Assembly: GCA_020055645.1 (NCBI GenBank)
Contig: CM034546.1
Coordinates: 119,214,375 to 119,278,374, forward strand
Length of the DNA stretch: 64,000 bases
Direction: 5' to 3'
Origin: Tomocerus qinae
Lineage: Eukaryota > Arthropoda > Collembola > Entomobryomorpha > Tomoceridae
Part shown: positions 54,001-64,000 of the stretch, one piece after another
Position numbering within the stretch: the stretch's first letter is position 1
How the letters are laid out: each line of letters begins with the position of its first letter
The notes under the pieces: model-generated
Databases searched by the model: none
What the model was told of the DNA's origin: nothing
What the model saw: only the letters and a program-made list of their open reading frames with translations
Program-made: the position numbers and the translations under genes

Positions 54001-57000
54001 CATCTTGATTTAGACTTACGAAACGGGGACGTACGACTAACCAAAAAAGGTAACGTAAATGACAAAAGGTTTCAATGAAATACTATATTTTAAATATATA
54101 CTATTGTGGTCCTAATTAGGTGGAAAGAATCGTATGTGGTAGATACACAGCCCAACTGATAAATGATGAATAGAGATATTGGCATCATAATTGCTAAACA
54201 AACAATAGGCGAAATTGTTATTTGGTGAGGACATTGTATGATATGGAGACGCTTTCTTATGTTCGAGTAGGTAGATCTGTGAAGATATGAATTATGAATA
54301 GCAATAAGGAATTGTCAAATTAGCGGGCGAGCGAGGGGCGATGACAAACAATTTCACAATACTAATTTTTCATTGTTTACGAAGGGCAGAATATTATTGT
54401 GAAATATTTGTTGCATTACTCCTAAGGGTGGGTTAGTGGGTTTCCATGTTTGGACAGAACTGTATGAATAATTGGAAATACATACATAGGTATACTTAAG
54501 GAAGGTGAAAGTTCAGGAAGTCTTTTTCTCCTGATAGTTTGATGTTATCTTTGCGAGTTAGTATTATTATTAATATGTTCTACATTATTACACAAATATA
54601 CTTTAGGTATAATAGCAGAAATGCAAATTGACATGCTAAATGATTGATGTAATGTTTTACATGAGAATTGTTTTGAATAACATGGTATTAGGAAGGAGAA
54701 TTATTGTAGATGTACGTAATGTAGCATGACAGTTTATAATTTATTTTTTTGTTTGTTTTTTATAATTTTTTTTCGGTTCCTTTGGTTCATTGCACGTTCT
54801 GTTGCCCGTTTTCGTTCCCAATAGACGACGAAAGCAAGAGTACAGAGCCGAATAACAACAGTTTCGTGATTCCGAAAATTAATTTTGAGTTGAACGAAGA
54901 CGATCCTCCTGATATTCGAATTGATGGCTGCGAGGATAGTTTCCAACCAGATGTTTCAGATGAGCTGGATGACTATATAGAAGATTTTTTTATGCCTCTG
55001 AGTCATGAGACGGTAATGTCAAGACAAACTTCGTTTCGCCGAAAAGTGCAGAAACAACTAGAAACTGTAGCAGCAGAAAAAGCAGTGCAGGAATTAGATA
55101 AATTCGAAGCCATGTTAGCCACGTATGATGAAGGGGATGAAGAAAATGGAATTACGCCTCCGGGAAGTCCATTAAATATGAAAAAGGCAACTCCAGGTTG
55201 CAAATCATGTGAATTAAGTGCTACGTCATCAGGTCCTTGTGCTGCGTGCAGGAATAACATCTTGCAATTGAAAAACGCTAGAAATATGAACAAGAATGTT
55301 AATGGTGTAAATTCTGGCGAGGCCAGAGATGAAAGTATTGTGTTTAACCCGGACTTGAATGGAGCATCTAGGTTTAATCAGCTGAATGGTGGATTGGGTT
55401 CTAAAGCTACCCTTCAGGATTATGATGATGACTCTGTGGGTACCCCTAGTTTAAATTTAGACATTGATGCCATTGTTGACGAGAATGCTCCGAATTTAAT
55501 GAGACCAAGGAAGAACTCTGAATGTTATTCTGGGATTGAAAATGGAGAAGAGTCTTTGTCAAATTATCTGCTGCCCCAGCAAACACTCGATAAATTGTAC
55601 TCAGTGTACGAGTCGAGTAATTTTAATAATATTTACTGCCTGAGTGGAGAACTCAAAGATATATTAAGTGCCACAGAAATGGAAGAGATAATTGCCAATA
55701 AAGAACATTTGGAGAAAGTCATCGACCCGAATGTTATCGCCGCTCTTTCATGGTCTTTAAATGATCCGAGCTTACCCTATATCCCCAACGACAAAATAGT
55801 TAGTCATCAAAACCAAGTTAATACAGAGAAGTCAAATAAACTCAATGTGCCTTTAATATTGGATCCTAGTTCAGAGAAAAGTGCCCTACTTAAATCAGAC
55901 TCTAAGAGCTCCAGTATGTCAAATGGATTTCATTCTGATGCTTCAGAGGATGACAATTTAAGTAACGCGAGTAGCAGTAGCTTTGGCCACAGCAGCATTA
56001 AGAAAACTTCTGCAAACAAAGAAAAGAGAATGGTCCCTGTCAAAGATGAATACTTGGACTCGGATTCGAATGAATTCAAACGAGGAACAACTTTAAATAA
56101 TTCCTTTAGACGAAAAGTATCTATTGGGAAAGATGGGGTCCAGAATGGTGAGACTGTCGATGTGAACCAAATCATGGATGGTACAGACGACTCTGCAAAA
56201 AAGAGAAGTAGCCTCGAAAGTTTGGATGACTTAGGTGTCGGAGAAGATATTGACTGGGAAGATGACGACAGCAGTAAAGACGAAAAAACTTCTGGAATTG
56301 TTCTCGTTCGAAGGGATTCTAAGCGATTTAGTTTCAAAGGAACAGGAAGTGGAGATGACAGATACATCGAAGGTTTGTTCGTCGAAAGTAAAAACCCTAA
56401 TCCTAATGGTACTTTGAAAAGAATTCGAGCCCCACTTAATTTCTCTGAAGACCTGGGAGATGCTGAACCTAGTATTGAATTCCAAGGAAGTAATTCATTA
56501 AATGACGCAGCTCAAAGTTCTTCCAATACCTCCAGTGAAGTTTCTTCGGACAACTTGGAAAGTAATAGCGATGGAGGAGGTCTGTTTGTTGTAACATTTT
56601 ATTTGTTTCCTTTTTTTGTAAATTTTCATAGAAAAACTTTATTCAGTAAAAATCCTGAAAAGGGTTCCTCAGATAATCACAATTAATCAGATTCTATAAT
56701 ACATATTATATAAAAGCTCATATAATATGCGCTCACGTATAACATTCGCTATAAGATATTACAGACATAGATTGCAGACACAGATTTAGAATGGCTGTAA
56801 TTTATCTTTTGATGGTCTCCGATTTTAAAATGAAATTACTAGTGAGAAAATATGTAAATATTGTTTATAATTTTCGAGGAGTTAGTATTTAGAATATGAC
56901 TCACATTCAATATTGATCTCTATCTACAACAAAATAGGAAATGAGAATATTGAATTGTACATAAAAATTCTTGATAGTACTTTAACTTTGATTCAGATTG

Positions 57001-59064
57001 AATGTTAAATAAATTATTGAGACAGTTCGGTAAAAAAATGTATTTTGTGTTTCAGTGAAAACCCAAAAGGTCCATAAAAAGAAGATTAGCGTGGACGATA
57101 AAATCCTTAGCGTCGTGTCTGCAGATCTGGAAGATAGTTCTCAGGCTACAGATATCACGGAGTCTGATGTATTTCATTCAATTATCAATACTCTAAAGGA
57201 CGACGACGACACGATGAAAACTGAGAATGGAGAAGACGATGAAGATATAACTTTGGATATCGACACCCCTGATGATATGGAAGAGTCAATTATGGAACGT
57301 AAGAAAGCTTTCTTGTAAAGTTTATTTGAACATTTTATATTATTGTATTTTAACTTTATTTTGATATTCTACAGAATTAGAATCAATTGCCACATCTCCA
57401 ATCGAAAGAATTCCAGAACTCTCAGCGGAGGAAGAGATGGAAGACTCACGACGATGGAAATCTTTCCGTGTCGGCCCTAATGATATACAAATTGACTTGA
57501 AGGCTATTCAGCCTTACAGGCGTGTACTTAGTCATGGTAAGTGATGCTCAATTTTGTAGACCATATTTTGCGAAAACTTTCTGAGAATTTTTGTAATGAT
57601 GTTTCTAAGCACTTACCTACGAAATTCTATTACTTTTAGGTGGTTATTATGATTTTGAAAAGAAAGTTGCCATTATTCTATTCTCTGGGTGTTTTCTCCC
57701 GGATAGAAGTCGAAAAGAATATACTTACTTAATGGATCACCTTTTCCTGTGAGTCCTTGATAATCCATTAGCTATACTAATATTTGCAAAGTGATGTAAA
57801 GCAGTTTTATCTTATGTATGTGTATAATGCTTCGGGTTTGTCCTTTGATGCAGATACGTGTTGTCTACGTTAGAAGAGTTGATTGTGGAAGATTACATTT
57901 TGGTTTATTTACATGGAGCGACTCCTAAAAGTTGTATGCCCACATTTACATGGCTGAAAAGGTGTTATCAACTGATCGACCGAAGGCTCCGAAAAAATCT
58001 CAAGGGATTATACCTGGTGCATCCTACATTTTGGCTAAAAACTATTGTGGCCTTGACTAAACCGTTTGTCAGGTAAAAGCACATCTAAATTCAAAACATT
58101 TCCAGTATTTTGTAATGAGTAAATTATTAAAAACTTTAACTGATTTTTGTGCAGTTCAAAATTCAGCCGGAAAGTTCAATTCGTTAACACGCTGTCAGAT
58201 TTATGTTTGGAAATTCCGACGGAGCATCTTGTAATTCCGGATCGAGTATTGCAGTAAGTAGATATTTAAATTATTTTGGCTTGAATTTGAAGTGGAGTGA
58301 AATGCTCTGTCATCATATGCAATAATATGGGGGTGGATGGTCATTATTTAAAGATCTGATTAAAATTCCACTCTGTTTTTGACGATTGAAGGTACGATGC
58401 AATTAGACAATCTATGGAAAATAGTAGTCGTAATCGTTAATACATGAAAAGCGCAAGGCGAGGTAATTCTTAACTTGACTTTCTGCTGGACAAATCTGAA
58501 TGGTGTTGTTTTTTCCAATGTAACATTGCTCCACCTCTGTTTTTTCTGCATTGATGTTGTATGTAAAGTTGCAATATCACAGTAAATCAGTTGTAGAGTT
58601 TAATAGTTACCCGTATGCACCATTTTTCCTACATCGGATCCGTCTAGATTCAGATGTTATACGAAAAACTTTTGTTTTCACTTCTTTATTCTTTTGCAGC
58701 AAATAGCAATTAGAATTTAGTGTATCTCTCCAGCCTACGTTGACTTTCTGGGATTTGTATTGATATTTAGTATAACAATGTCGACTTCGACTGGAGCGTT
58801 AAAAATAATTGCATCACACTGCTTACAGCACGTGTTTTAGCACGCAGTTTGCACGCGTCCACTCTAGCTACTTAGCTAATTAGTTTTATATTGGTTTTTT
58901 TCATCGTGTAATTAATTTATGTAAATTAGTTCTTGTTTTTCATTGTTCGCCAATTCGATCTTATATCTCGCATTAGTAAATGGCACTTATGGATTTCTTT
59001 TTATTGCAGGTACGACTTTGACCTAAAGGTGTCTGACTTGAAGCGGAGGAATGTTATGAGCTGA
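36065..59064 (+). CDS. BNIP2/caytaxin/PRUNE2 family protein with C-terminal BCH domain
   Basis: Scaffold of the BNIP2 family, which in animals links small-GTPase signalling and kinesin-1 cargo transport. Eleven coding exons: 36065-36148, 48534-48858, 51595-51666, 53957-54049, 54825-56579, 57056-57298, 57375-57536, 57640-57748, 57854-58072, 58155-58253 and 59010-59064; 1071 residues with all phases consistent. The BCH (Sec14/CRAL-TRIO-like) domain spans roughly 885-1060: GRRWxxF-type entry EDSRRWKSFRVG, KAIQPYRRVLSHGGYY, IILFSGCFLP, EYTYLMDHLFLYVLSTLEEL, DYILVYLHGATP, CYQLIDRRLRKNLK, LVHPTFWLKT, KFSRKVQFVNTLSDL, IPDRVLQ. Upstream is a long acidic region containing IDWED (W669), a W-acidic kinesin-light-chain motif as in caytaxin, and LDIDTPDD like BNIP2. 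The N-terminus MSDVSVSESWADAQ could extend upstream because the frame is open to the acceptor. The exon-5 donor is ambiguous. Extra exons in the 12-kb intron cannot be excluded. Confidence 0.88.
36149..48533 (+). other. Very long first coding intron of the BNIP2-like gene (~12.4 kb)
   Basis: Bounded by GAG|GTAAAC and TTTCAG|GAC. No embedded gene is supported. The longest open frames (41921-42325 plus strand, 44541-44882 minus strand) lack codon periodicity or family resemblance. A strong donor-like AGG|GTAAGTT at 46486 could mark an alternative first exon. Size and position suggest regulatory content typical of neural genes, but this is inference. Confidence 0.6.
48859..51594 (+). other. Intron 2 of the BNIP2-like gene
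   Basis: About 2.7 kb between AGTG|GTAAGT and GTGTAG|TTGAC. No gene or clear repeat was seen. Confidence 0.7.
51667..53956 (+). other. Intron 3 of the BNIP2-like gene
   Basis: About 2.3 kb. Contains a short TAG-repeat at about 51720 and a C/T-rich stretch at about 53150-53560, which produces a 70-codon Thr/Ser/Leu-rich open frame judged non-coding. Confidence 0.7.
54050..54824 (+). other. Intron 4 of the BNIP2-like gene
   Basis: 775 bp between AAAG|GTAACG and CCAATAG|ACGAC. No further feature was found. Confidence 0.75.
58254..59009 (+). other. Last intron of the BNIP2-like gene
   Basis: 756 bp between TTGCA|GTAAGT and TTATTGCAG|GTACGAC. The 63-codon minus-strand frame at 58360-58551 is not supported as a gene. 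Confidence 0.75.
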
Positions 59065-62000
59065 TCGCAATTTAAAGAAGCATTAGTTTTTACTTACTCA
59101 ATATCCAGCCCTGTGAATTGATAAAACCTTGCAAATAATTGGTGGGATTCAACTGCTTTAATTCGTCGTTCGTAAATTAAGCCCAAAAGAATTGCTTCAA
59201 CTTACAGACCACGGTTTTAAATCAATATAGGGTATCTTTGACAGTTACTAACATTCTTAATGTACCTACCTCTGCATTTAGCAGCTTTACAATTACGAAA
59301 TAGAGAAAATGAAAAAATATTATAAATAACATATTGAACTTGTTTACTTATTTTCGCTTTTGCCAGATTATTATAACTTTAAGAAAGACTGTGTTAATTA
59401 ATATATTTCCTCCATTGTAAGTTTAAAAAAATAAATCTTTTACAGAATTGCTCCTTGACAAGCTTACATTACTAATTAGTATATAACATGCGCCATTATA
59501 CTTATATTATGCTGATGCTTCATCATAAATTAACTAAGCTACAAATTAAACCTTAAAATATGTTCGTCAATTAAAGTGCAATAGAATTCATTTGTAAAAT
59601 ATGTTTACTGTTAATATTAAACATGTGTACATCCATAGCGGCTACGAGTTACTATTTTGTTCTGTGAATGTAAAATAACTCTAGTTGTATATAGTTCGAC
59701 TAAATATTAAAAACGACTGATTGTATTAAGTGTGTATGAATGCTATTTCATCATTTAGAATTAATACTAATGTATTTGTACAAGATTCAGTACCTATTCT
59801 ATGTATTTTAGTGGTTTTATAAAAACAAAACCAATACTGTTACTTTCAATCAATAATCCGTACTTCCAAAACTACCTGATACTGATACATAACACAATAA
59901 ATATGGTTTGATATAGATATGCATGATATGACGATACAATTAGTTGAAACTATTAACATTATACAAATTACTTCCTTACAATATATTATCAGTAATTACT
60001 ACTTAATCTTAGTTACTTAATTACCAAAATAGAAACAACTGGATGAAAGTTGAATCATAATATTTGTAAGCAAAAACTAAAGGAATTACTAGCATTAACA
60101 AAATTATTATGGACAAATATTATAGTTGCTTATTGGTAATAATCATTAACTATATAAATATTCCTTGTGCCCTTTGTCAGATTATACGGATCAATAGTGT
60201 TGCCCATTTTCTAAATTTTGTATATTCCTATTGGATTTATTTCTCTTTTTATAGTTGTGGATTGGAAGAATTTATTTAGGTGAATTTCATCTGAAAAACT
60301 CTTTTAACAATTCAACAATAGAATGTTCAGAAATGCAACGCTGTTTTCCTATATTGGCAATGATAAAAATAGAAAAATCCAAACTATTTACTCAATAGAA
60401 ATCGACTGTCATGAAAATGTACCTCTATCTATGACTATGAAACAACTACTTAATGTGTGTCATATACCAACTATCATTAACTTGAAAGGTGAAGAATATG
60501 GCTGTGCTGTATCTTCCTTTATTGTCGTTAGCATGTAACAGTACGGCAAATCCGAATAAATGGGTTGATTGAAATTAAATGCGTAATTTATTTTCCATGT
60601 GAGAAAACGTTTTACCTCCTTTCATCGGTACGCTACGAACCAATTACCATTTCATCATGACCTTATCTATCCAACAAAATTAATCATTAAAATATTGACG
60701 ACTTAACTGGAACCGGAACGGGAACGGAACCCTGATGCTATTTATCTTATACATAATGAATGCTTCATCGTCCGTCATCTGCCAAAATGGGTATTTTAAG
60801 GCAAACTTAATGACTTTATGCAATCAATATTACAATATGGGACTAAAAACCTTCGGCATTTCAAAGCATGATTTTTCGTCTCATTGCAGCATTAAAATTT
60901 AGCCTAAATTAACTTTTCATGGCTATCATTTGGCATTTATTAACTTGACAATTTCTGCATTTATGTCAAAGTATATTATTATATAGTTGGTTGGTATTTG
61001 TACTGCTATATAAACTGCTGGGTGTATTAAGAGAGTTATAGTCATAACTTAGTATATGCAAAATGAGATTAAATATTCAATATTGTAACTGTTGTTCCAC
61101 AGAAAACAAGTGAAAATAATCTGGGTCACATAAATACATAAACAAAATAATAAATCTCTACGAAAGTAAAAGAATTGCCTTTGAATGAAATGAGACTTTG
61201 TCCATAGTTGTTGGATATTGAACTAGAAGTATTAAAATGTTTCCACTCCTTACATGCAATATCCATTTCAGAAGGAATCCGTAAAAATATATTTTCTACA
61301 TCTGTCTACATATGTATTACTCTTAAAATTCTTGGAAGAAAGTATAACACAAGATGCAATGAAGAATAAGGGGATTTGAATTTAAAGTGAGTGAGCCTTG
61401 AGATTGCTTTTATTATTTGTATCAAGGCAGGATTCGGAGCAGGTTGGTAAAAATACATGTGTACATAAGGCGGAGAAAGTATGCGGGCGTAGTACCTGCA
61501 GGTGTGTCAAGTGTTAGGGAAGTGTAATGTTAGTAAATAGTGGCTTTTAGAGTTGACTGTAGTATTATGACATTCCGTTTTGTAGGTACCATTCCACGAT
61601 CGAGGATCCTAGTTTAGTGGAGCAACCAAAGTGTATAGAAACAATCAATATTCTCCCCTATTTTCATAACCTACTGAGCGTTTCTCGTGGAGTGCTTTTT
61701 GGGTCGCGTAGTTTTCAGGTGCACGGAATATTAAATTAGTGTAACTCGACATTTGGTTGCAACTATTTTCTTCTGAGCGAGAGACGGATACACATACTGC
61801 TTAGTGCTTAGCTATCAGATATACATACCAAATTTCATTAATAGCATTTCCCCTATAATTCTAGAGATAGCTTCTTTAAACTTATGATAACTTATATTTC
61901 GTTTAATTACCATAATATAGCTGTTCAATTGATTTTATCGACCAAACTTCCATGGCCTGGTCCTATTCTCGCAAACTTTTACTATGTGATCAATATGGAA

Positions 62001-62271
62001 TCTTAACATTTATAAATCTAGCAGGATTATTTCTTTAAGTCCTACTGCTACATTGTGCATAATACAGTCTGTCATTATTAGAGCCTTCCGGCTTTGTAAC
62101 ACGATCAAAGCTCTCTCACTCTCCTTCTCCTGACTTGGAAGCTTTAAGTACAAAAGTCAACTGTAATTTCATCATCATTCATTTCTGTGTTTAATTTCTT
62201 AAGAAGTTTTCCGAATCATTCTTAACTCGTAAATCTATTCTAGTAAAACAAAGTTACACAAAATATTAGAA
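59065..62271. other. 3' UTR of BNIP2-like gene and intergenic DNA upstream of FAIM1
   Basis: The first several hundred bases are A+T-rich 3' UTR (AATAAA at 59430 and 59896). The remainder is intergenic with no supported gene; the last few hundred bases (for example the CT-rich stretch near 62110-62140) probably include the FAIM1 promoter and 5' UTR. Confidence 0.5.
59430..59435 (+). terminator. Candidate proximal poly(A) signal, BNIP2-like gene
   Basis: AATAAA about 366 nt after the stop codon at 59064. A second AATAAA lies at 59896-59901, so more than one 3' end is possible. Confidence 0.4.
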
Positions 62272-63395
62272 ATGAGCGTGGATAAAGCTTCGAGCACAGA
62301 TAGGGTAGCCATGTGGGAAGTACCGCTGAATTCTGGCTTGTTTTGTATTGAGTTCGAACATGGAACTACAACTGGGAAGAGAATTATTCGTTTAAATGGA
62401 AAGGTAAGCAATACAAAATGATAGTGCTTGCACACCTTTGCACAAAAGATTAATACTACTCGAATTATTATACATTGTGGTAAAAGAATGTAGGTGAATT
62501 GATGCCAGGTTGGTTTTGATTACATTATGACTGAAAAATAATTTACATTACATTCATAAGTTTGAATCACACAACCCGAAAATGAGGCATGTGATGACAT
62601 TCTATTACCTCTAGTTAATCTCGGACCAGATATTTTATTGCAGCACTAAGTTTTATTTGCAATTATTTGATCTACTAAAATTACAGGATATTCTGAAGAA
62701 AGATTGGATGTTCAAACTAGTTGGCCATGAAGACTTTTCTGTTGGTCCAAATAAATGTCGAATTCGTGTTGTAAGCTCTGCATAATTTTATCATATACTA
62801 TCACCTTATTCATACATAGTAGAATTTATATGGATTTGAATGTTCAGTACTATTAATATTTTTGGGAATTGTCAACAGGACCCGGTGGGGATTTTTGCTT
62901 ATAGATATTCTTTAGAGGTGGATGGAAAACCGTTTAGACAGTTCATAGAGCGTCAGTCAAAGATTCTTAAGACGTGGGCAATTGTCACAGTTGATGGCAC
63001 AGATCTGCGTATTGTACTAGGTAATTTGATTTTTATTAAGAAAACATATTTGCAAAAGCACATTCAGCATTTATTATATGTTCTTACTTTCTCCTTAGAA
63101 AAAGATAGTCTCGATATTTGGGTTAATGGAGAAAAAGTTGCTACAGAGGTAATTGTTCTTTTAAATTCTTTTACACGGATATAATATTGAAGTTATATTG
63201 TTCCTTGAAGTGTTTGGAAATATTTACAAGCAATATTTTGTGTAGAGCGAATTCGTTGATGGTGGAACAAAGACGCATTTTGAAGCTGCGAACTGTCCAG
63301 CAACACTCCATGCATTTCAAACTGGTATCAAGAAACAACCAATGCTATACTCATTAACATTTAATGGCGAAGAAATACCAGAGTCTCACGAGTAA
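62272..63395 (+). CDS. Fas apoptotic inhibitory molecule 1 (FAIM1)
   Basis: Small cytosolic beta-sandwich protein that in vertebrates protects cells from death-receptor apoptosis and from protein aggregation. Five exons: 62272-62403, 62687-62770, 62879-63020, 63099-63148 and 63246-63395; 185 residues (human short form 179) with all phases consistent. The protein follows human FAIM throughout: VAMWEVPLNSGLFCIEFEHG followed by TTTGKRIIRLNGK; DWMFKLVGHEDFSVG; FAYRYSLEVDGKPF; TWAIVTVDGTDLRIVLEKDS; LDIWVNGEKVATE; EFVDGGTKTHFEAANC; LTFNGEEIPESHE. The start at 62272 puts about a dozen residues before the conserved VAMWEV core, close to the human N-terminus. Both FAIM domains are complete, and the gene is compact with introns of 78-283 bp. 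It stands alone downstream of, and in the same direction as, the BNIP2-like gene. Confidence 0.93.
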
Positions 63396-64000
63396 TTTAT
63401 TTATATCCTTTAACTCCTTAAATTGCCTATTGACATATTCCAGCCGATATGCATGTATTCATTAAAGTAGTCCAGGAGCGAATATAAACTTTTAAGTAGA
63501 TAAACGTATGCAGTTATTTTAATATGATGTAAAGTAAATACTGATTAATATTGTGATGCTGAAGATATTAGGCTAACCGATTCAAGTTTGTATTTCCTAA
63601 GCTTGGTTGGTCTACTTTCATTATTCTGATGGTTATTATTTTGTACTGATTTTATGTGCGAAATGTTTGTAATAATTCTTTATTTTTATAAAAGCATTAA
63701 CATTCTAGTCTTGTATAACGGGACTATTCCAATTGCTGTACCATAAAATATGCATGCATTGTTGTCTATTTGTAATTTGCATCTTTTAGAACACAAAACA
63801 ATAGCACATTTCATAATTTAACATTACATTTAGTAAATTGTTGATGAATAAATGATATTTTACGTGAAAATAAATTTTTAAACGGACTACGAGGAATAGA
63901 CTTAATAAAGTCACGAATTGATTGTCCGAAGAAATAATGGCATCCATCCACACAGCATTTACTAAAATACTAGCTATGCATCGCTGAGCGCAGTAATGAA
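63396..64000 (+). other. FAIM1 3' UTR and window end
   Basis: A+T-rich 3' UTR; AATAAA at 63847-63852 is a possible poly(A) signal, about 450 nt after the stop. Nothing else is supported to the window end. Confidence 0.45.

Overview
The window looks like nuclear DNA from an arthropod, most probably an insect. It is strongly A+T-rich, has GT-AG introns with A+T-rich bodies, and every recognisable protein is an animal protein. A single-GH18 chitinase, a lipocalin-fold fatty-acid-binding protein and a SMYD protein of arthropod style point to an insect, but the order cannot be fixed from this sequence alone. No bacterial, organellar or CRISPR signatures were seen, and no retroelement or viral coding region was recognised.

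Eight protein-coding genes could be built exon by exon, all with consistent intron phases. In order they are: a fatty-acid-binding protein (+, 4521-9485, last exon uncertain); mitochondrial ribosomal protein mS34 (-, 10345-11317); an RSL1D1-type nucleolar ribosomal-L1-domain protein (-, 12013-13622); a MYND-SET SMYD protein (+, 14207-16662); METTL4, an MT-A70 adenine methyltransferase (-, 17284-18563); a GH18 chitinase with a hydrophobic, probably GPI-anchoring tail (-, 19336-21477, first coding exon not found); a large BNIP2/caytaxin/PRUNE2-type protein with a C-terminal BCH (CRAL-TRIO-like) domain (+, 36065-59064); and FAIM1 (+, 62272-63395).

Region 1-22 kb is gene-dense and compact. It contains a head-to-head pair (RSL1D1 and SMYD share about 0.58 kb of upstream DNA) and tail-to-tail pairs (FABP with mS34, SMYD with METTL4). 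Region 22-36 kb is a gene desert with no supported exon. Region 36-59 kb is one gene with an intron of about 12.4 kb after its first coding exon. Region 59-62 kb is its 3' UTR and intergenic DNA, and FAIM1 closes the window.

The most unusual structure is a composite element of about 2.1 kb (about 6151-8248) in the last intron of the FABP gene. It has terminal inverted repeats of about 180 bp built from 16-17 nt units carrying C-tracts (G-tracts on the other strand). Inside are two copies of a roughly 300-bp module, A+T-rich tandem arrays and a 21-bp minisatellite. There is a plausible 9-bp target-site duplication and no coding capacity. Smaller hairpin or MITE-like elements lie at 13306-13405 and 19026-19165, and a near-perfect palindrome lies in the RSL1D1/SMYD divergent promoter (13744-13780). 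The genes do not form one pathway. They are a mixed housekeeping set (mitochondrial translation, nucleolar function, RNA/protein methylation, apoptosis control) with a cuticle or gut chitinase and a putative kinesin-cargo adaptor.
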